Below, piece by piece: positions 43,321-51,591 of a stretch of DNA of 64,000 nt; positions within the stretch are counted from its first letter, which is position 1; every line of letters starts with the position of its first letter. The notes beneath the pieces are model-generated. The model was not told the DNA's origin and did not search any database. It saw only the letters and a list, made by a program, of their open reading frames with translations. Made by a program: the position numbers and the translations under genes. Source of the DNA: Phaeobacter piscinae (GTDB taxonomy: Bacteria > Pseudomonadota > Alphaproteobacteria > Rhodobacterales > Rhodobacteraceae); assembly GCF_002407245.1 (NCBI RefSeq), contig NZ_CP010682.1:62001-126000 (forward strand), given 5' to 3'.

Positions 43321-43923
43321 TCAGGCGTGCTGGGTGCAGTCCTGGCAGGCGCGTTTTTCCAGCGGACCATGTATGGTAAATCCCATAGGAACGGGACCGA
43401 ATTTGCGCAGGATCGGCAGCCCGAATTTCTCGGCCGCGCAGAGCGTGGTGATACAGCCGTCAGCGTGGCCCTCCGCGCAGTCCCGCGCGGCGATGACATT
43501 GCTGGAGACAAAGCGTCGCTCAACCGTGATCGGAAGCAACTTTTCAGGTGCAGGATGGGTGGCGCAGATCTTGGGCTCCGCCCCGGTGCGGGAGGCGAGG
43601 ACCATATTGTCGGTGTTCATGATGAACACATCCAGCAGCTTCATCTTCTGGATATGTTCGTAGATGATTGAGTGCAGGTGCGGGTAAGCCACCACGCCAA
43701 CCAAAACTGCCCCATCCTGGCAGGCGACACTGTCTGCGGCCTGTTCCATCGTCCGATGCAGCTTTACCGAAGCGCCCTGACACCGGCGCAATGCCCAGGA
43801 TAGGGCTGCACGCTCGCAATTGGTACCAGCCGGACCTAGCGTATGAACCTGTTTTACCCAGCCGAATGTTTCGGGGTGCGGAATATACTCGGCGTCGGCG
43901 TTATTTTCGATTTGAAGATCCAT
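43321..43923 (-). CDS. tdaC: TdaC: prephenate-dehydratase-like protein of TDA biosynthesis
   Basis: A 200-residue protein with only the catalytic periplasmic-binding-like domain of prephenate dehydratase (VHTLGPAGTNCERAALSWA, TVERRFVSSNVIAARDCAEG); the regulatory ACT domain is missing. The usual TRF motif before the substrate Phe/Thr reads ERRFVSSN, so dehydratase activity towards prephenate is unlikely and a changed function is expected. The start is the ATG at 43923 with GGAAGAG upstream; a GTG directly before it is in frame. First gene of the tdaC-D-E-R1-R2-R3 unit, preceded by the candidate TdaA site. Confidence 0.88.
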   Translation of the reverse strand: MDLQIENNADAEYIPHPETFGWVKQVHTLGPAGTNCERAALSWALRRCQGASVKLHRTMEQAADSVACQDGAVLVGVVAYPHLHSIIYEHIQKMKLLDVFIMNTDNMVLASRTGAEPKICATHPAPEKLLPITVERRFVSSNVIAARDCAEGHADGCITTLCAAEKFGLPILRKFGPVPMGFTIHGPLEKRACQDCTQHA

Positions 43924-43982
43924 CACTCGTCTCTTCCGCTAATTGAATTCATATAGGGCCATTATAAATTCCTCATCTGTTT

Positions 43983-44001
43983 ATCCAAATTTGATTTGGA
44001 T
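43983..44001. promoter_or_regulatory. Inverted repeat upstream of tdaC, candidate TdaA (LysR) binding site
   Basis: ATCCAAAT-TTG-ATTTGGAT is a perfect 8-3-8 inverted repeat centred 69 bases upstream of the tdaC start codon, matching the dyad form and usual distance of LysR-type recognition sites. TdaA is reported to bind the tdaC promoter. Confidence 0.65.
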
Positions 44002-44297
44002 ATTGAGGCAAGGGCAAATTTTTATGATTATTGCGGTGGGTTCTTGTCTAGGTTTGCACCAGCCCTACATCATAGTTTCAAACGAATCTAATTTCTTGAT
44101 CCCATCGAAACGGTAAAGGCTTCTCGGAACAATTCGAAAAACCTGATGCTGTTCCTCAGGTATAATGAGGAGTGGGTTATGAACTCACAAATGCCATGGA
44201 AGAGCGGAAATTGTCGGTACAGCGGATCACGTTATCCGGCGTGTCGCCCGATAAGCAGGCGAAATGCCGCTCACGCAATGAGGTCGCCAGTTTGCAC

Positions 44298-44342
44298 AAA
44301 AAAGATGGCCTGTTTCACCCCCCTTGGAAGGGCGAAACAGGC
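44298..44342 (-). terminator. Rho-independent terminator after tdaB
   Basis: GCCTGTTTC and GAAACAGGC form a perfect 9-bp stem enclosing a smaller CCCTT/AAGGG pair; on the minus strand the stem is followed after four bases by TTTTTT. It lies about 100 bases after the tdaB stop codon and should separate tdaB transcription from tdaC. Confidence 0.85.
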
Positions 44343-44443
44343 GCTGGACTGCTGCGTGTGTCATGCGGGTGGCGTCACATATTTTTGAGGCCTGCGGCCA
44401 TGACACGCAAGATAGTCAGAGGGCGTGAACACGAAGGCCAGTG

Positions 44444-45136
44444 TCAGCCTGACTGGGCCGGATTCCGACCAACGCCATCATAAAGGTCAAGACAGCGCTC
44501 AAACCAGTTTGAAACGATATCATCGTTTTCAAACAGAGTGTTGGGTGTGCATACATTACACCATTGAAGGGTCCCGAAAAGGGTAAAATCGGCATAGGCA
44601 GGCATCGCCCCTGACAGCCAGTCCTGGGTCGCCAGAAGATCGCGTACCGGCGCGAGTTTTTCCGGTAGCCGCGCGCGTTCGTCCTCGCCACCTTCTGCCA
44701 AAGTCTCAAGTGGCATGCCAAACCGACGTTCACGGGCGGATCGGAAATAGACCTGGTCATCCGGGGACATCAGATTGTGCATATCCATGACAGCAATGGT
44801 TGCGAGACTGGGGTGGAGGACGGTTTTACAGTAGCTTTCTACGAAACGGGTCAAAGCTACCGCCCCCTTGCCATCAAACAGGGCCGGGGCATCGGCATAG
44901 GTTTCGTCAAGATATCGGGCAATATCGAAACTCTCCCCCAATACCGTATTGCCATCACGCAGCACTGGAACGCTGCTAAAGCTTCCGTCTTCAACATTTG
45001 GGATATCTGCGAAAGAGACCGGGATAAGGTCGTAATCTAGCTCTTTATGGTTCAGGGCCATAATGATTTTCCATACATGTGGTGAGTAGTGACGTATTCC
45101 GTCCTCGCCACATAGGCTGTACAGCTTGCGGTTCAT
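44444..45136 (-). CDS. tdaB: TdaB: glutathione S-transferase-like protein of TDA biosynthesis
   Basis: A 230-residue GST with an N-terminal thioredoxin-like domain (LYSLCGEDGIRHYSPHVWKI, cis-Pro in SSVPVLRDGNTVLGES with the glutathione-gamma-Glu site ES) and a helical C-terminal domain (WLSGAMPAYADFTLFGTLQW). It resembles beta-etherase-type GSTs. Start 45136 with GGAG upstream is chosen over the long upstream frame. TdaB is thought to attach sulfur to the tropone ring using a glutathione-type donor. tdaA is 215 bases upstream on the same strand; the terminator at 44298-44342 follows. Confidence 0.9.
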   Translation of the reverse strand: MNRKLYSLCGEDGIRHYSPHVWKIIMALNHKELDYDLIPVSFADIPNVEDGSFSSVPVLRDGNTVLGESFDIARYLDETYADAPALFDGKGAVALTRFVESYCKTVLHPSLATIAVMDMHNLMSPDDQVYFRSARERRFGMPLETLAEGGEDERARLPEKLAPVRDLLATQDWLSGAMPAYADFTLFGTLQWCNVCTPNTLFENDDIVSNWFERCLDLYDGVGRNPAQSG

Positions 45137-45351
45137 CTGTGCGCTCCATATTGAGATTATAGGGATAACTTTGGCTGGAAAACCAGGAATCAATTCCTCA
45201 ATAGTTATCGGAGCTTTATCCACACAAGTGAAATCAGCAATATGTTTATTGTAAAAATAAAAAATCGGCAAACAAAAGCTGTTTTGAGGCGCTGGCAGGG
45301 GTGGATAGCACCGCTGGGCTGGCAGTCTCTGGGTGTGATTGCGGCGTGATA

Positions 45352-46242
45352 TTAAGCAGGAATCGCCATCTGTTCGGTATTCAGCAGATCGCGCACGGCG
45401 CTGATGATTGGGTCCTTTGCACGCGATACGAGATGCGCGAACAGGACACGTGTGGATTTGCGCACCTCAAGAAGCAGTGCGATGTCGCCGCTCACCGGTT
45501 CGGTCCCCGCAGAACTGACATGAACCAGCCCTATGCCTGCACCGCTTGCGATCAGGGTCCGAGTGATCGTTTCGTCGTCAACATTGATGATGCGGGCGGG
45601 CTGGATGCCGTTTTCCTTAAATAGGCGCTCCGCGATGCGACCGCAGCATGAACTATACGTCGGATAGATCCAAGGCAGAGCTTCGAGACGAGCCCAGTCA
45701 AGTTCTGTGCGTTCCGGGACCAGATCCGGGGCCGCGGCAAGATAGACGCTAAAATGCGAAATTTCGAGCGTTTCCAGATCGGTATGCGCCTCGTCCGGGT
45801 CAATGAAAAAGCCGGCATCCAGCCGTCCGTTGCGAATATCATCGAGCACGCTGGAGGAGGTACCATGTTGCAAAGCGACTTCCAGATCCGGGAAGTTCTT
45901 CGACAGATCTGCCAGGAGGCGGCTTACCTCAGTTGATCCCAGGTTGCGCCCGGCACCGACCCGTAGCTGACCGGCCAAACGACCACGTAGGCGAGAGGCT
46001 TCCTCCAAAAATTTCTGGTGATTGTCCAGCAGTTGCCGCGCTTCCACCAAGAGCCGCTGGCCATCCGTGGTGACACTCATTCCACGTGGTGTACGCTGGA
46101 ACAATGTCAGGCCAAGCGTGTCTTCCATCGTTTTGATATGGGCGCTCACGGCAGGCTGGCTGCGAAACAGCAGTTCTGATGCGCGTGTGATACTTCCCTC
46201 CCTCGCCACAGTGACAAAGGTTTTGAGTTGACTGATATCCAT
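45352..46242 (-). CDS. tdaA: TdaA: LysR-type activator of TDA biosynthesis
   Basis: A 296-residue LysR-type regulator: N-terminal winged HTH (MDISQLKTFVTVAREGSITR, then LFRSQPAVSAHIKTMEDTLG) and a periplasmic-binding-type effector domain (LRVGAGRNLGSTEVSRLL onward). AAGGGG precedes the ATG. It is encoded directly upstream of tdaB on the same strand, unlike the divergent arrangement usual for LysR genes. TdaA is known to be required for tda expression and to act at the tdaC promoter; the effector may be TDA itself, which autoinduces. Confidence 0.9.
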   Translation of the reverse strand: MDISQLKTFVTVAREGSITRASELLFRSQPAVSAHIKTMEDTLGLTLFQRTPRGMSVTTDGQRLLVEARQLLDNHQKFLEEASRLRGRLAGQLRVGAGRNLGSTEVSRLLADLSKNFPDLEVALQHGTSSSVLDDIRNGRLDAGFFIDPDEAHTDLETLEISHFSVYLAAAPDLVPERTELDWARLEALPWIYPTYSSCCGRIAERLFKENGIQPARIINVDDETITRTLIASGAGIGLVHVSSAGTEPVSGDIALLLEVRKSTRVLFAHLVSRAKDPIISAVRDLLNTEQMAIPA

Positions 46243-46512
46243 GCTTTCCCCTTCAGATGCTGCAGGGCGCTAAGGATGGTAGCGCCTCAATACAGTGGCG
46301 CGCCGCTACTTCTGGTCAGCGCGCACAGATCATCCTTTATGCTCGTTTTGCGGGAATTAAAATCACTATCTACTCGTTAAGCGGTAGTTCGGCTGCATTC
46401 CGCCTGTGCTCCCTATCAGCCGGATTGAGCTTGCTCATGCTCGTCAACGGGTTGATGAGACCTAGGCTGCATCATAGCGAACAGAGATAAAGGCTGTGTA
46501 ACGGGACGGACG

Positions 46513-47436
46513 TCAGCTGATCGACGTCGCGCTATCTCCCATCCGCCGCCAAAGGCTGTTCAGAGTGGGTTTGCTGTTCTCAGTCTCACGATAAAGTCGG
46601 ACCGATATGGGGGTCACAAACGCCTCCCCACCGGCAAGCGCAAGACGGCCTTCGGTAAGTTCGGTTTGGCAGAGTTTGCGAGGTAGCCACCCGAGCCCGA
46701 AACCTTCAAGGATCATTGCCTTAACTGAGTTCGCCAGAGAATTCTGGTTCACCACCAGCAGGTTTGGTGGCGATATCTGCTGCCGCAGAGTGTGGTCCAG
46801 AACCGATCTCAGCGCCGATGCGCTCCCATACGACAGAAGAGGTATTTGCCGTTTGGGATCCCGGCGCAGATCAAACAGCGGGTTGCCGTCAGCATCGGTT
46901 TTTGAAACCGGGATGAATTCGTCCTCTGACAGCGTCAGGTAGTCGCATTTGCTGACCTCCAGCGGGGACAGAAAATCCATCGCCGGGTGCCAATAGGTCA
47001 GGATAACGTCGCAATACCTCTGCTGCAGCGCGGTCACAAATTGATCGGCCGCCCAGCTGGTTGAGTTGAGATCAACGTCCAGCCCGCCAGCCTCCATCAG
47101 AGGTTCGATGTGGTCTCGGAAATGCGTCATGTAAAGCGACTGTGACGACGCAAAACGAATGACGTTTTCACCAGCAGCATCAATGGTCTGGCAGCGTTCG
47201 AGTGTCTCAGAGTATGTGCGCAGGATTATTTTTGCCTGCGACAGGAACACATCCCCAGCAGGCGTCAGAGACAGCGGGAAAGTTTGCCTGTTGATCAGCT
47301 TTACGCCAACCTCATCCTCCAGCGCACGAATGCGCCTGGAGAATGCAGGTTGGCTGACGTTGCGGTCTTCCGCTGCGCGCGAAAAATTCTTATGCGTTGT
47401 CAGCGCTTCAAAATCTCTGAGCCAGATAATATCCAA
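46513..47436 (-). CDS. LysR-type regulator, last gene of the dipeptide ABC operon
   Basis: A 307-residue LysR-type regulator with the N-terminal HTH (DIIWLRDFEALTTHKNFSRA, VSQPAFSRRIRALEDEVG) and an effector-binding domain (NVIRFASSQSLYMTHF). The start is a TTG at 47436 with TAGG upstream; it matches the conserved LysR N-terminus, and no better ATG exists. It is 50 bases downstream of the ATPase gene on the same strand and probably controls the importer. It is the upstream neighbour of tdaA, 270 bases away, but belongs to a different sequence group. Confidence 0.82.
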   Translation of the reverse strand: MDIIWLRDFEALTTHKNFSRAAEDRNVSQPAFSRRIRALEDEVGVKLINRQTFPLSLTPAGDVFLSQAKIILRTYSETLERCQTIDAAGENVIRFASSQSLYMTHFRDHIEPLMEAGGLDVDLNSTSWAADQFVTALQQRYCDVILTYWHPAMDFLSPLEVSKCDYLTLSEDEFIPVSKTDADGNPLFDLRRDPKRQIPLLSYGSASALRSVLDHTLRQQISPPNLLVVNQNSLANSVKAMILEGFGLGWLPRKLCQTELTEGRLALAGGEAFVTPISVRLYRETENSKPTLNSLWRRMGDSATSIS

Positions 47437-47486
47437 CTTGCCTAGGTCCGTTCTGGGGTCATCCAGTGGGCCGGGGGTTCCGGTGT

Positions 47487-48521
47487 TTAGCTGTCTAGCC
47501 TATTTTCTTCGACTGCGTGGCAGGCGACGGTGCTGCCGTCTGCCTGGCGCAGAGGCCGTGGCCGCGACTCGCGACATCTAGCATTCGCAAATGCACAGCG
47601 CGTTTGGAAGGGGCAACCTTGAGGCAAGTTGATCGGCGTCGGGATCTCTCCTTGCAGCCGGATGTGGCTTTGTCCTTGGTCTTTCAACTGTGGGACTGCC
47701 GACAACAGAGCTTTGGTGTATGGGTGTTTCGGGTTTTCAAACAAGGTTCGCGTATCGGCCAGTTCACACAATGTGCCGAGATACAGCACCGCAACGCGGG
47801 TGCCGAAATGCTCCACAACACTCAGATCATGGGTGATGAAGAAGTAGGTCAGACCGCGCTGGTCTTTCGCCTCCAGCATCAGGTTCAGAACCTGCGCCTG
47901 AATCGAGACGTCCAACGCCGAGATAGGTTCATCTGCGATGATGAACTCAGGATCCACCGTCAGCGCACGCGCAATGGCGATCCGCTGGCGTTGGCCGCCG
48001 GAGAACTCATGCGGATAGCGGCTGGACCAGCTGGGATCCACACCAACCGACCGCATCACTTCTGAGACCTTGTCGCGAACTTCGCTGCCCGACAGAGAGG
48101 GATTGTGGTGGCGAACCGGCTCTTCCAGCGCTTGCTGAATAGTCATGCGCGGATTGAGGGAGGCATAAGGGTTCTGAAAGATCATCTGCATCTTCTTGCG
48201 CAGAGGCATCATCTCCCCGCGCGAGCGATCGTCAATCCGTTCACCATCATAGTGGATCTCGCCGCCGCTCGGCGTCAGCAGCCCGGCTACCAGACGAGCG
48301 ACTGTGGATTTGCCGCAGCCCGATTCACCGACGATACACAGCGCCTCACCCCGATCAACACTAAGCGAGACATTGTTTACCGCATGAACAGCGCGTTTTT
48401 CCCGGGTGATGCGGCCGCCGCGCAGCTTGATTGTTTCCAGAAACCCTTTGTCCAGCTCAAAGCGTTTTTCAAGGTTCTTCAGTTCAAGCAGTGGTTTGCT
48501 GTCTTGTGTCTGGATAGTCAT
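47487..48521 (-). CDS. Dipeptide-type ABC importer ATPase (DppF-like)
   Basis: A 344-residue ATPase with Walker A GESGCGKST, signature SGGQRQR, Walker B FIIADEPISALD, and the C-terminal oligopeptide-transporter extension (HIRLQGEIPTPINLPQGCPF, with the CxxxxxxRCxxxxxxC-type Fe-S cysteines CPFQTRCAFANARC). A roughly 40-residue insertion (GFLETIKLRGGRITREKRAV) near the N-terminus is a common DppF feature. It overlaps the DppD-like gene by 4 bases. Confidence 0.92.
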   Translation of the reverse strand: MTIQTQDSKPLLELKNLEKRFELDKGFLETIKLRGGRITREKRAVHAVNNVSLSVDRGEALCIVGESGCGKSTVARLVAGLLTPSGGEIHYDGERIDDRSRGEMMPLRKKMQMIFQNPYASLNPRMTIQQALEEPVRHHNPSLSGSEVRDKVSEVMRSVGVDPSWSSRYPHEFSGGQRQRIAIARALTVDPEFIIADEPISALDVSIQAQVLNLMLEAKDQRGLTYFFITHDLSVVEHFGTRVAVLYLGTLCELADTRTLFENPKHPYTKALLSAVPQLKDQGQSHIRLQGEIPTPINLPQGCPFQTRCAFANARCRESRPRPLRQADGSTVACHAVEENRLDS

Positions 48522-49510
48522 ACGCTTGCCTCCTCAAGGCTGGCATTTTGCAGGCGGGAGACTTCGTGACAGGCGACCTCGACCTGACGGTAGCTGACTG
48601 TTTCCGGCAAAACCTTGCGGCAATGGTCGACCGCATATTCGCAACGCGGACTGAACGGGCAGCCCGGCGGAATAGATGTCAGACCAGGCATATTTCCTGG
48701 GATCTGCTTCAGCCGTTGACCCGGCAGAGTCTGTTGCGGCAGCGCATTGATCAGCCCCTGCGTATAGGGATGCTGGGGGTCGTTGATGATCTCACGGGTC
48801 GGACCGGCCTCAATCAGCCGGCCGGCATACATCACCAAGGTGCGCTCCGTCATCTGGCTAACGACGCCAAGGTCATGGGTGATCAGGATCAGACCGACCT
48901 TGTTGGACTGGCACAGTTCCAGCAGCAATTCCATAATATCCGCCTGAATGGTCACATCCAGCGCGGTAGTCGGCTCATCCGCGATGATCAGCTCGGGATC
49001 AAGCAGCAGCGCCATCGCAATGATAATCCGCTGGCGCATGCCACCGGACAGTTCATGCGGGTATTGGTTCAGTCGTTCCTCGGGCGAGGGGATATAAACC
49101 TCTCGCAGCTTCAGTACCGCGATCTGTTCCGCTTCGGCTTTACTCAGCGAGCGGTGGGCCTTCAGCGTCTCAACCATCTGCTGGCCGATGGTCAGCACCG
49201 GATTGAGGGTCACCATCGGATCCTGGAAAATCATCGCCATGCGATTGCCGCGGATCTTGCGCATTTCGGCGTCGGACAGTTTGACGATATCCTTGTCGCC
49301 AAACAGGATCTGGCCGCTGTCGATGAAGCCCGGTCGGCTGAGCAAGTTCATCAGCGAAAACCCGGTGATGGATTTGCCAGCGCCGGATTCCCCGACGATG
49401 CCCAGGCGCTCGCCTTTGCCAAGATCGAAGGAAATCTGGTTCAATGCGGTGACGGTGTGATCACGCATCGCAAATTTGACCGTCAGGTCGCGAACGGAAA
49501 GCAACGACAT
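48518..49510 (-). CDS. Dipeptide-type ABC importer ATPase (DppD-like)
   Basis: A 330-residue ATPase: Walker [10 protein letters not shown], signature LSGGMRQR, Walker [13 protein letters not shown], and C-terminal oligo_HPY extension with cysteines ([17 protein letters not shown]). It starts 5 bases after the DppC-like permease gene ends. A long reading frame on the opposite strand here is an antisense shadow. Confidence 0.92.
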   Translation of the reverse strand: MSLLSVRDLTVKFAMRDHTVTALNQISFDLGKGERLGIVGESGAGKSITGFSLMNLLSRPGFIDSGQILFGDKDIVKLSDAEMRKIRGNRMAMIFQDPMVTLNPVLTIGQQMVETLKAHRSLSKAEAEQIAVLKLREVYIPSPEERLNQYPHELSGGMRQRIIIAMALLLDPELIIADEPTTALDVTIQADIMELLLELCQSNKVGLILITHDLGVVSQMTERTLVMYAGRLIEAGPTREIINDPQHPYTQGLINALPQQTLPGQRLKQIPGNMPGLTSIPPGCPFSPRCEYAVDHCRKVLPETVSYRQVEVACHEVSRLQNASLEEASV

Positions 49511-49515
49511 CGCTC

Positions 49516-50463
49516 TTATCCTTTGTAAAGTTTCGGGTTCAGCACATCGCGCATCCAGTCACCCAAGAGATTGATGACTAGAACGAGGACCACCAGAACC
49601 ACGCCGGGGATGGCGGTGATCCACCAGCTGCCCGAGAAAATGTAGTCGAAGCCCGAGGAGATCAGTGAGCCGAGTGACGGCTGGCTCGGCGGCATGCCCA
49701 GACCAAGAAAGCTCAGCGAAGCCTCGGAGATGATGGCGTTGGCGACCTGCACCGTGGAGATCACAAAGATCGGTGACAGTGAGTTGGGCAGGATATGGCG
49801 GACCATGATCCGCAGGGGGCCAAAGCCCAGCACACGCGCGCTGTCGATGTATTCTTTCTTCTTCTCGGCCAGAACAGTGGCGCGCACAGTGCGGGCGTAT
49901 TGCGGCCATTCGGCGACGCCAATCACCGCGATGAGGAAATAGATTGCATATTGATTGAAGGTCTCGCTGCCGAACATCGCCTGCGTCACCGCAAGAAAGA
50001 TGATGGCCACCATCAATGTTGAGAACGACAGCTGAATATCGGCAAAGCGCATCAGCAGGCTATCGATCCGCCCACCGACATAGCCGGCCACCAAGCCGAT
50101 GGAGATCCCGAGGAAAGCCTGCAATGCCACAGCGCAGAGACCAATCAATAGCGACAACCGCGTCCCATAGAGGATGGTGGACCACAGATCGCGTCCCTGA
50201 TCATCGGTGCCGAACACAAACTGGGAATCCGACCCATCAATCCAAACCGGTGGATATTCGCTGTTCATGATATCGATCTGCGCCGGATCATAGGGGTCAA
50301 ACGGAGCCAATACCGGTGCCAGAACCGAGGCAATGGTAATGACCAAGAAGACCGCGAAGGAGACCATCGCCACCGGGTTGCGCCGAAAGCTGTAGCCCAT
50401 GTTGGAGTTCCAAAGCCGACTGAACCGCGATGGTGTGCTTTGGTTTGTGCTAAGGCTGCTCAT
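49516..50463 (-). CDS. Dipeptide-type ABC importer permease (DppC-like)
   Basis: A 315-residue six-helix permease. DppC features: FVFGTDDQGRDLWSTILYGT, LLMRFADIQLSFSTLMVAI, EAA loop ARVLGFGPLRIMVRHILPN, SEASLSFLGLGMPP. The 4-base overlap with the DppB-like gene indicates coupling. Confidence 0.92.
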   Translation of the reverse strand: MSSLSTNQSTPSRFSRLWNSNMGYSFRRNPVAMVSFAVFLVITIASVLAPVLAPFDPYDPAQIDIMNSEYPPVWIDGSDSQFVFGTDDQGRDLWSTILYGTRLSLLIGLCAVALQAFLGISIGLVAGYVGGRIDSLLMRFADIQLSFSTLMVAIIFLAVTQAMFGSETFNQYAIYFLIAVIGVAEWPQYARTVRATVLAEKKKEYIDSARVLGFGPLRIMVRHILPNSLSPIFVISTVQVANAIISEASLSFLGLGMPPSQPSLGSLISSGFDYIFSGSWWITAIPGVVLVVLVLVINLLGDWMRDVLNPKLYKG

Positions 50464-51440
50464 GCGCCCATCCTCGCGATATTAACAGTTGGATTGACGA
50501 GCCCGTAGATCAGGTCGACGATGGTGTTGGTGACCACAAATATGAACCCCACAATGATGAGATATGCCACGATCAGCGGGGTATCGACGCGGTTCACCGC
50601 CTCTAGGAACATGAACCCCATGCCGGGCCACTGGAAAACGGTCTCCGTCAGGATGGTATAGGCCACCATCGTTCCGATCTGAACGCCGCCAACGGTGATC
50701 ACCGGCAGCAACGTGTTCTTGAGCGCGTGGATGAAGTAAATGCGATAGGGGCGAATGCCTTTGGCGCGGGCGTATTTCACATATTCGCTTTGCAGTACTT
50801 CCATCATCTCAGCCCGGATCAGGCGCACGAACAGCGGCAGCATGATCGAGGCCAGCGCAACGGAGGGCAGCAGGATATGCACCCAGCCATCAGCGGTGGC
50901 AAAATTTGTGTCCCAGTAACCAAATACATGCACAACGTCGCCGCGCCCATAAGAAGGGAACCAGCCAAGTTCGACGGAAAACACAAAAATCATCAGGATC
51001 GCAGTCAGGAACACCGGAACGGAAATCCCGACAATCGAGATGCCCATAATCAGGCGGCTGAGGATCGTATTGGGTTTGATCGCAGTGTAGACGCCGAGAG
51101 GCACGGACAGGCCAACAATGATCAGGGTTGCGCCCATAACCAGCTCAAGCGTTGCCGGAAGTTTTTTCAGGATCACATCCAGCGCCGGTTCCTTAAAGAA
51201 GTAGCTGGTGCCGAGATCGCCCTGAAGGGCGTTGCCGAGAAAGCGGACATATTGGGTTACGAAACTGTCGTTCAGGCCCAGTTCGTCGCGCAGCTGCTGA
51301 CGGACCTCTTCGGAGACGGACTGACCGACCAGTTCCCGCAGGGGATCACCGAGGTTGTCCTGAATGGCAAAGCCGATCAGCGAGATGGCAAACATCACCG
51401 CGATGGCCTGGAACACGCGTTTCACGAGGTAGGCGAGCAT
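50460..51440 (-). CDS. Dipeptide-type ABC importer permease (DppB-like)
   Basis: A 326-residue six-helix permease with the DppB N-terminus (MLAYLVKRVFQAIAVMFAIS), LGDPLRELVG, EAA loop ARAKGIRPYRIYFIHALKN, and TVFQWPGMGFMFLEAV. It is separated from the binding-protein gene by 151 bases that include a terminator, so the membrane and ATPase genes are probably expressed at lower level than the binding protein. Confidence 0.92.
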   Translation of the reverse strand: MLAYLVKRVFQAIAVMFAISLIGFAIQDNLGDPLRELVGQSVSEEVRQQLRDELGLNDSFVTQYVRFLGNALQGDLGTSYFFKEPALDVILKKLPATLELVMGATLIIVGLSVPLGVYTAIKPNTILSRLIMGISIVGISVPVFLTAILMIFVFSVELGWFPSYGRGDVVHVFGYWDTNFATADGWVHILLPSVALASIMLPLFVRLIRAEMMEVLQSEYVKYARAKGIRPYRIYFIHALKNTLLPVITVGGVQIGTMVAYTILTETVFQWPGMGFMFLEAVNRVDTPLIVAYLIIVGFIFVVTNTIVDLIYGLVNPTVNIARMGA

Positions 51441-51551
51441 GTTTGAGTTACCTTGTATCAGTCACTTGTTGATGGGCACAACGCCATTGACGCCCGGCGG
51501 GCGGCAGGGACATGCCCATAAAGAAGTGGTGAAAATCTGGGAAATATTTCG

Positions 51552-51581
51552 AAAAAGCCGGGGCAGCTCTGCCGCCCCGGC
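51552..51581 (-). terminator. Rho-independent terminator/attenuator between binding protein and permease genes
   Basis: On the minus strand GCCGGGGC-9 bases-GCCCCGGC is followed directly by TTTTT, 11 bases after the binding-protein stop codon. Partial readthrough would set subunit ratios. Confidence 0.88.
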
Positions 51582-51591
51582 CAGAAACCTA

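Larger units (their letters stand above)
43924..44443. other. tdaB-tdaC intergenic region
   Basis: 520 bases containing the tdaC promoter area (A+T-rich, 43930-44140), the inverted repeat at 43983-44001, and the minus-strand terminator of tdaB at 44298-44342. Further inverted material (TGTCATG ... CATGACA, 44360-44406) lies between terminator and tdaB. No protein-coding frame here is convincing. Confidence 0.7.

Noticed and set aside
43284..43523. N-terminal extension of the tdaD frame
   Set aside because: It would overlap most of the end of tdaC; the ATG at 43283 has an AGGAGGG site and matches the family start.
44298..44342. Attenuator or riboswitch for tdaC
   Set aside because: The T tract is on the minus strand directly after tdaB and more than 370 bases upstream of tdaC, so it is better explained as the tdaB terminator.
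44146..44483. Short plus-strand frames between tdaC and tdaB
   Set aside because: They run through the tdaB terminator stem, lack ribosome sites and match no family.
46440..46459. Near-perfect inverted repeat CTCGTCAAC-GG-GTTGATGAG as a terminator for the LysR gene
   Set aside because: One arm mismatch, a two-base loop and no T tract on the minus strand; at most a weak operator.
48548..49528. 326-codon open frame on the plus strand
   Set aside because: Antisense shadow of the DppD-like ATPase, whose Walker and signature motifs are clear.
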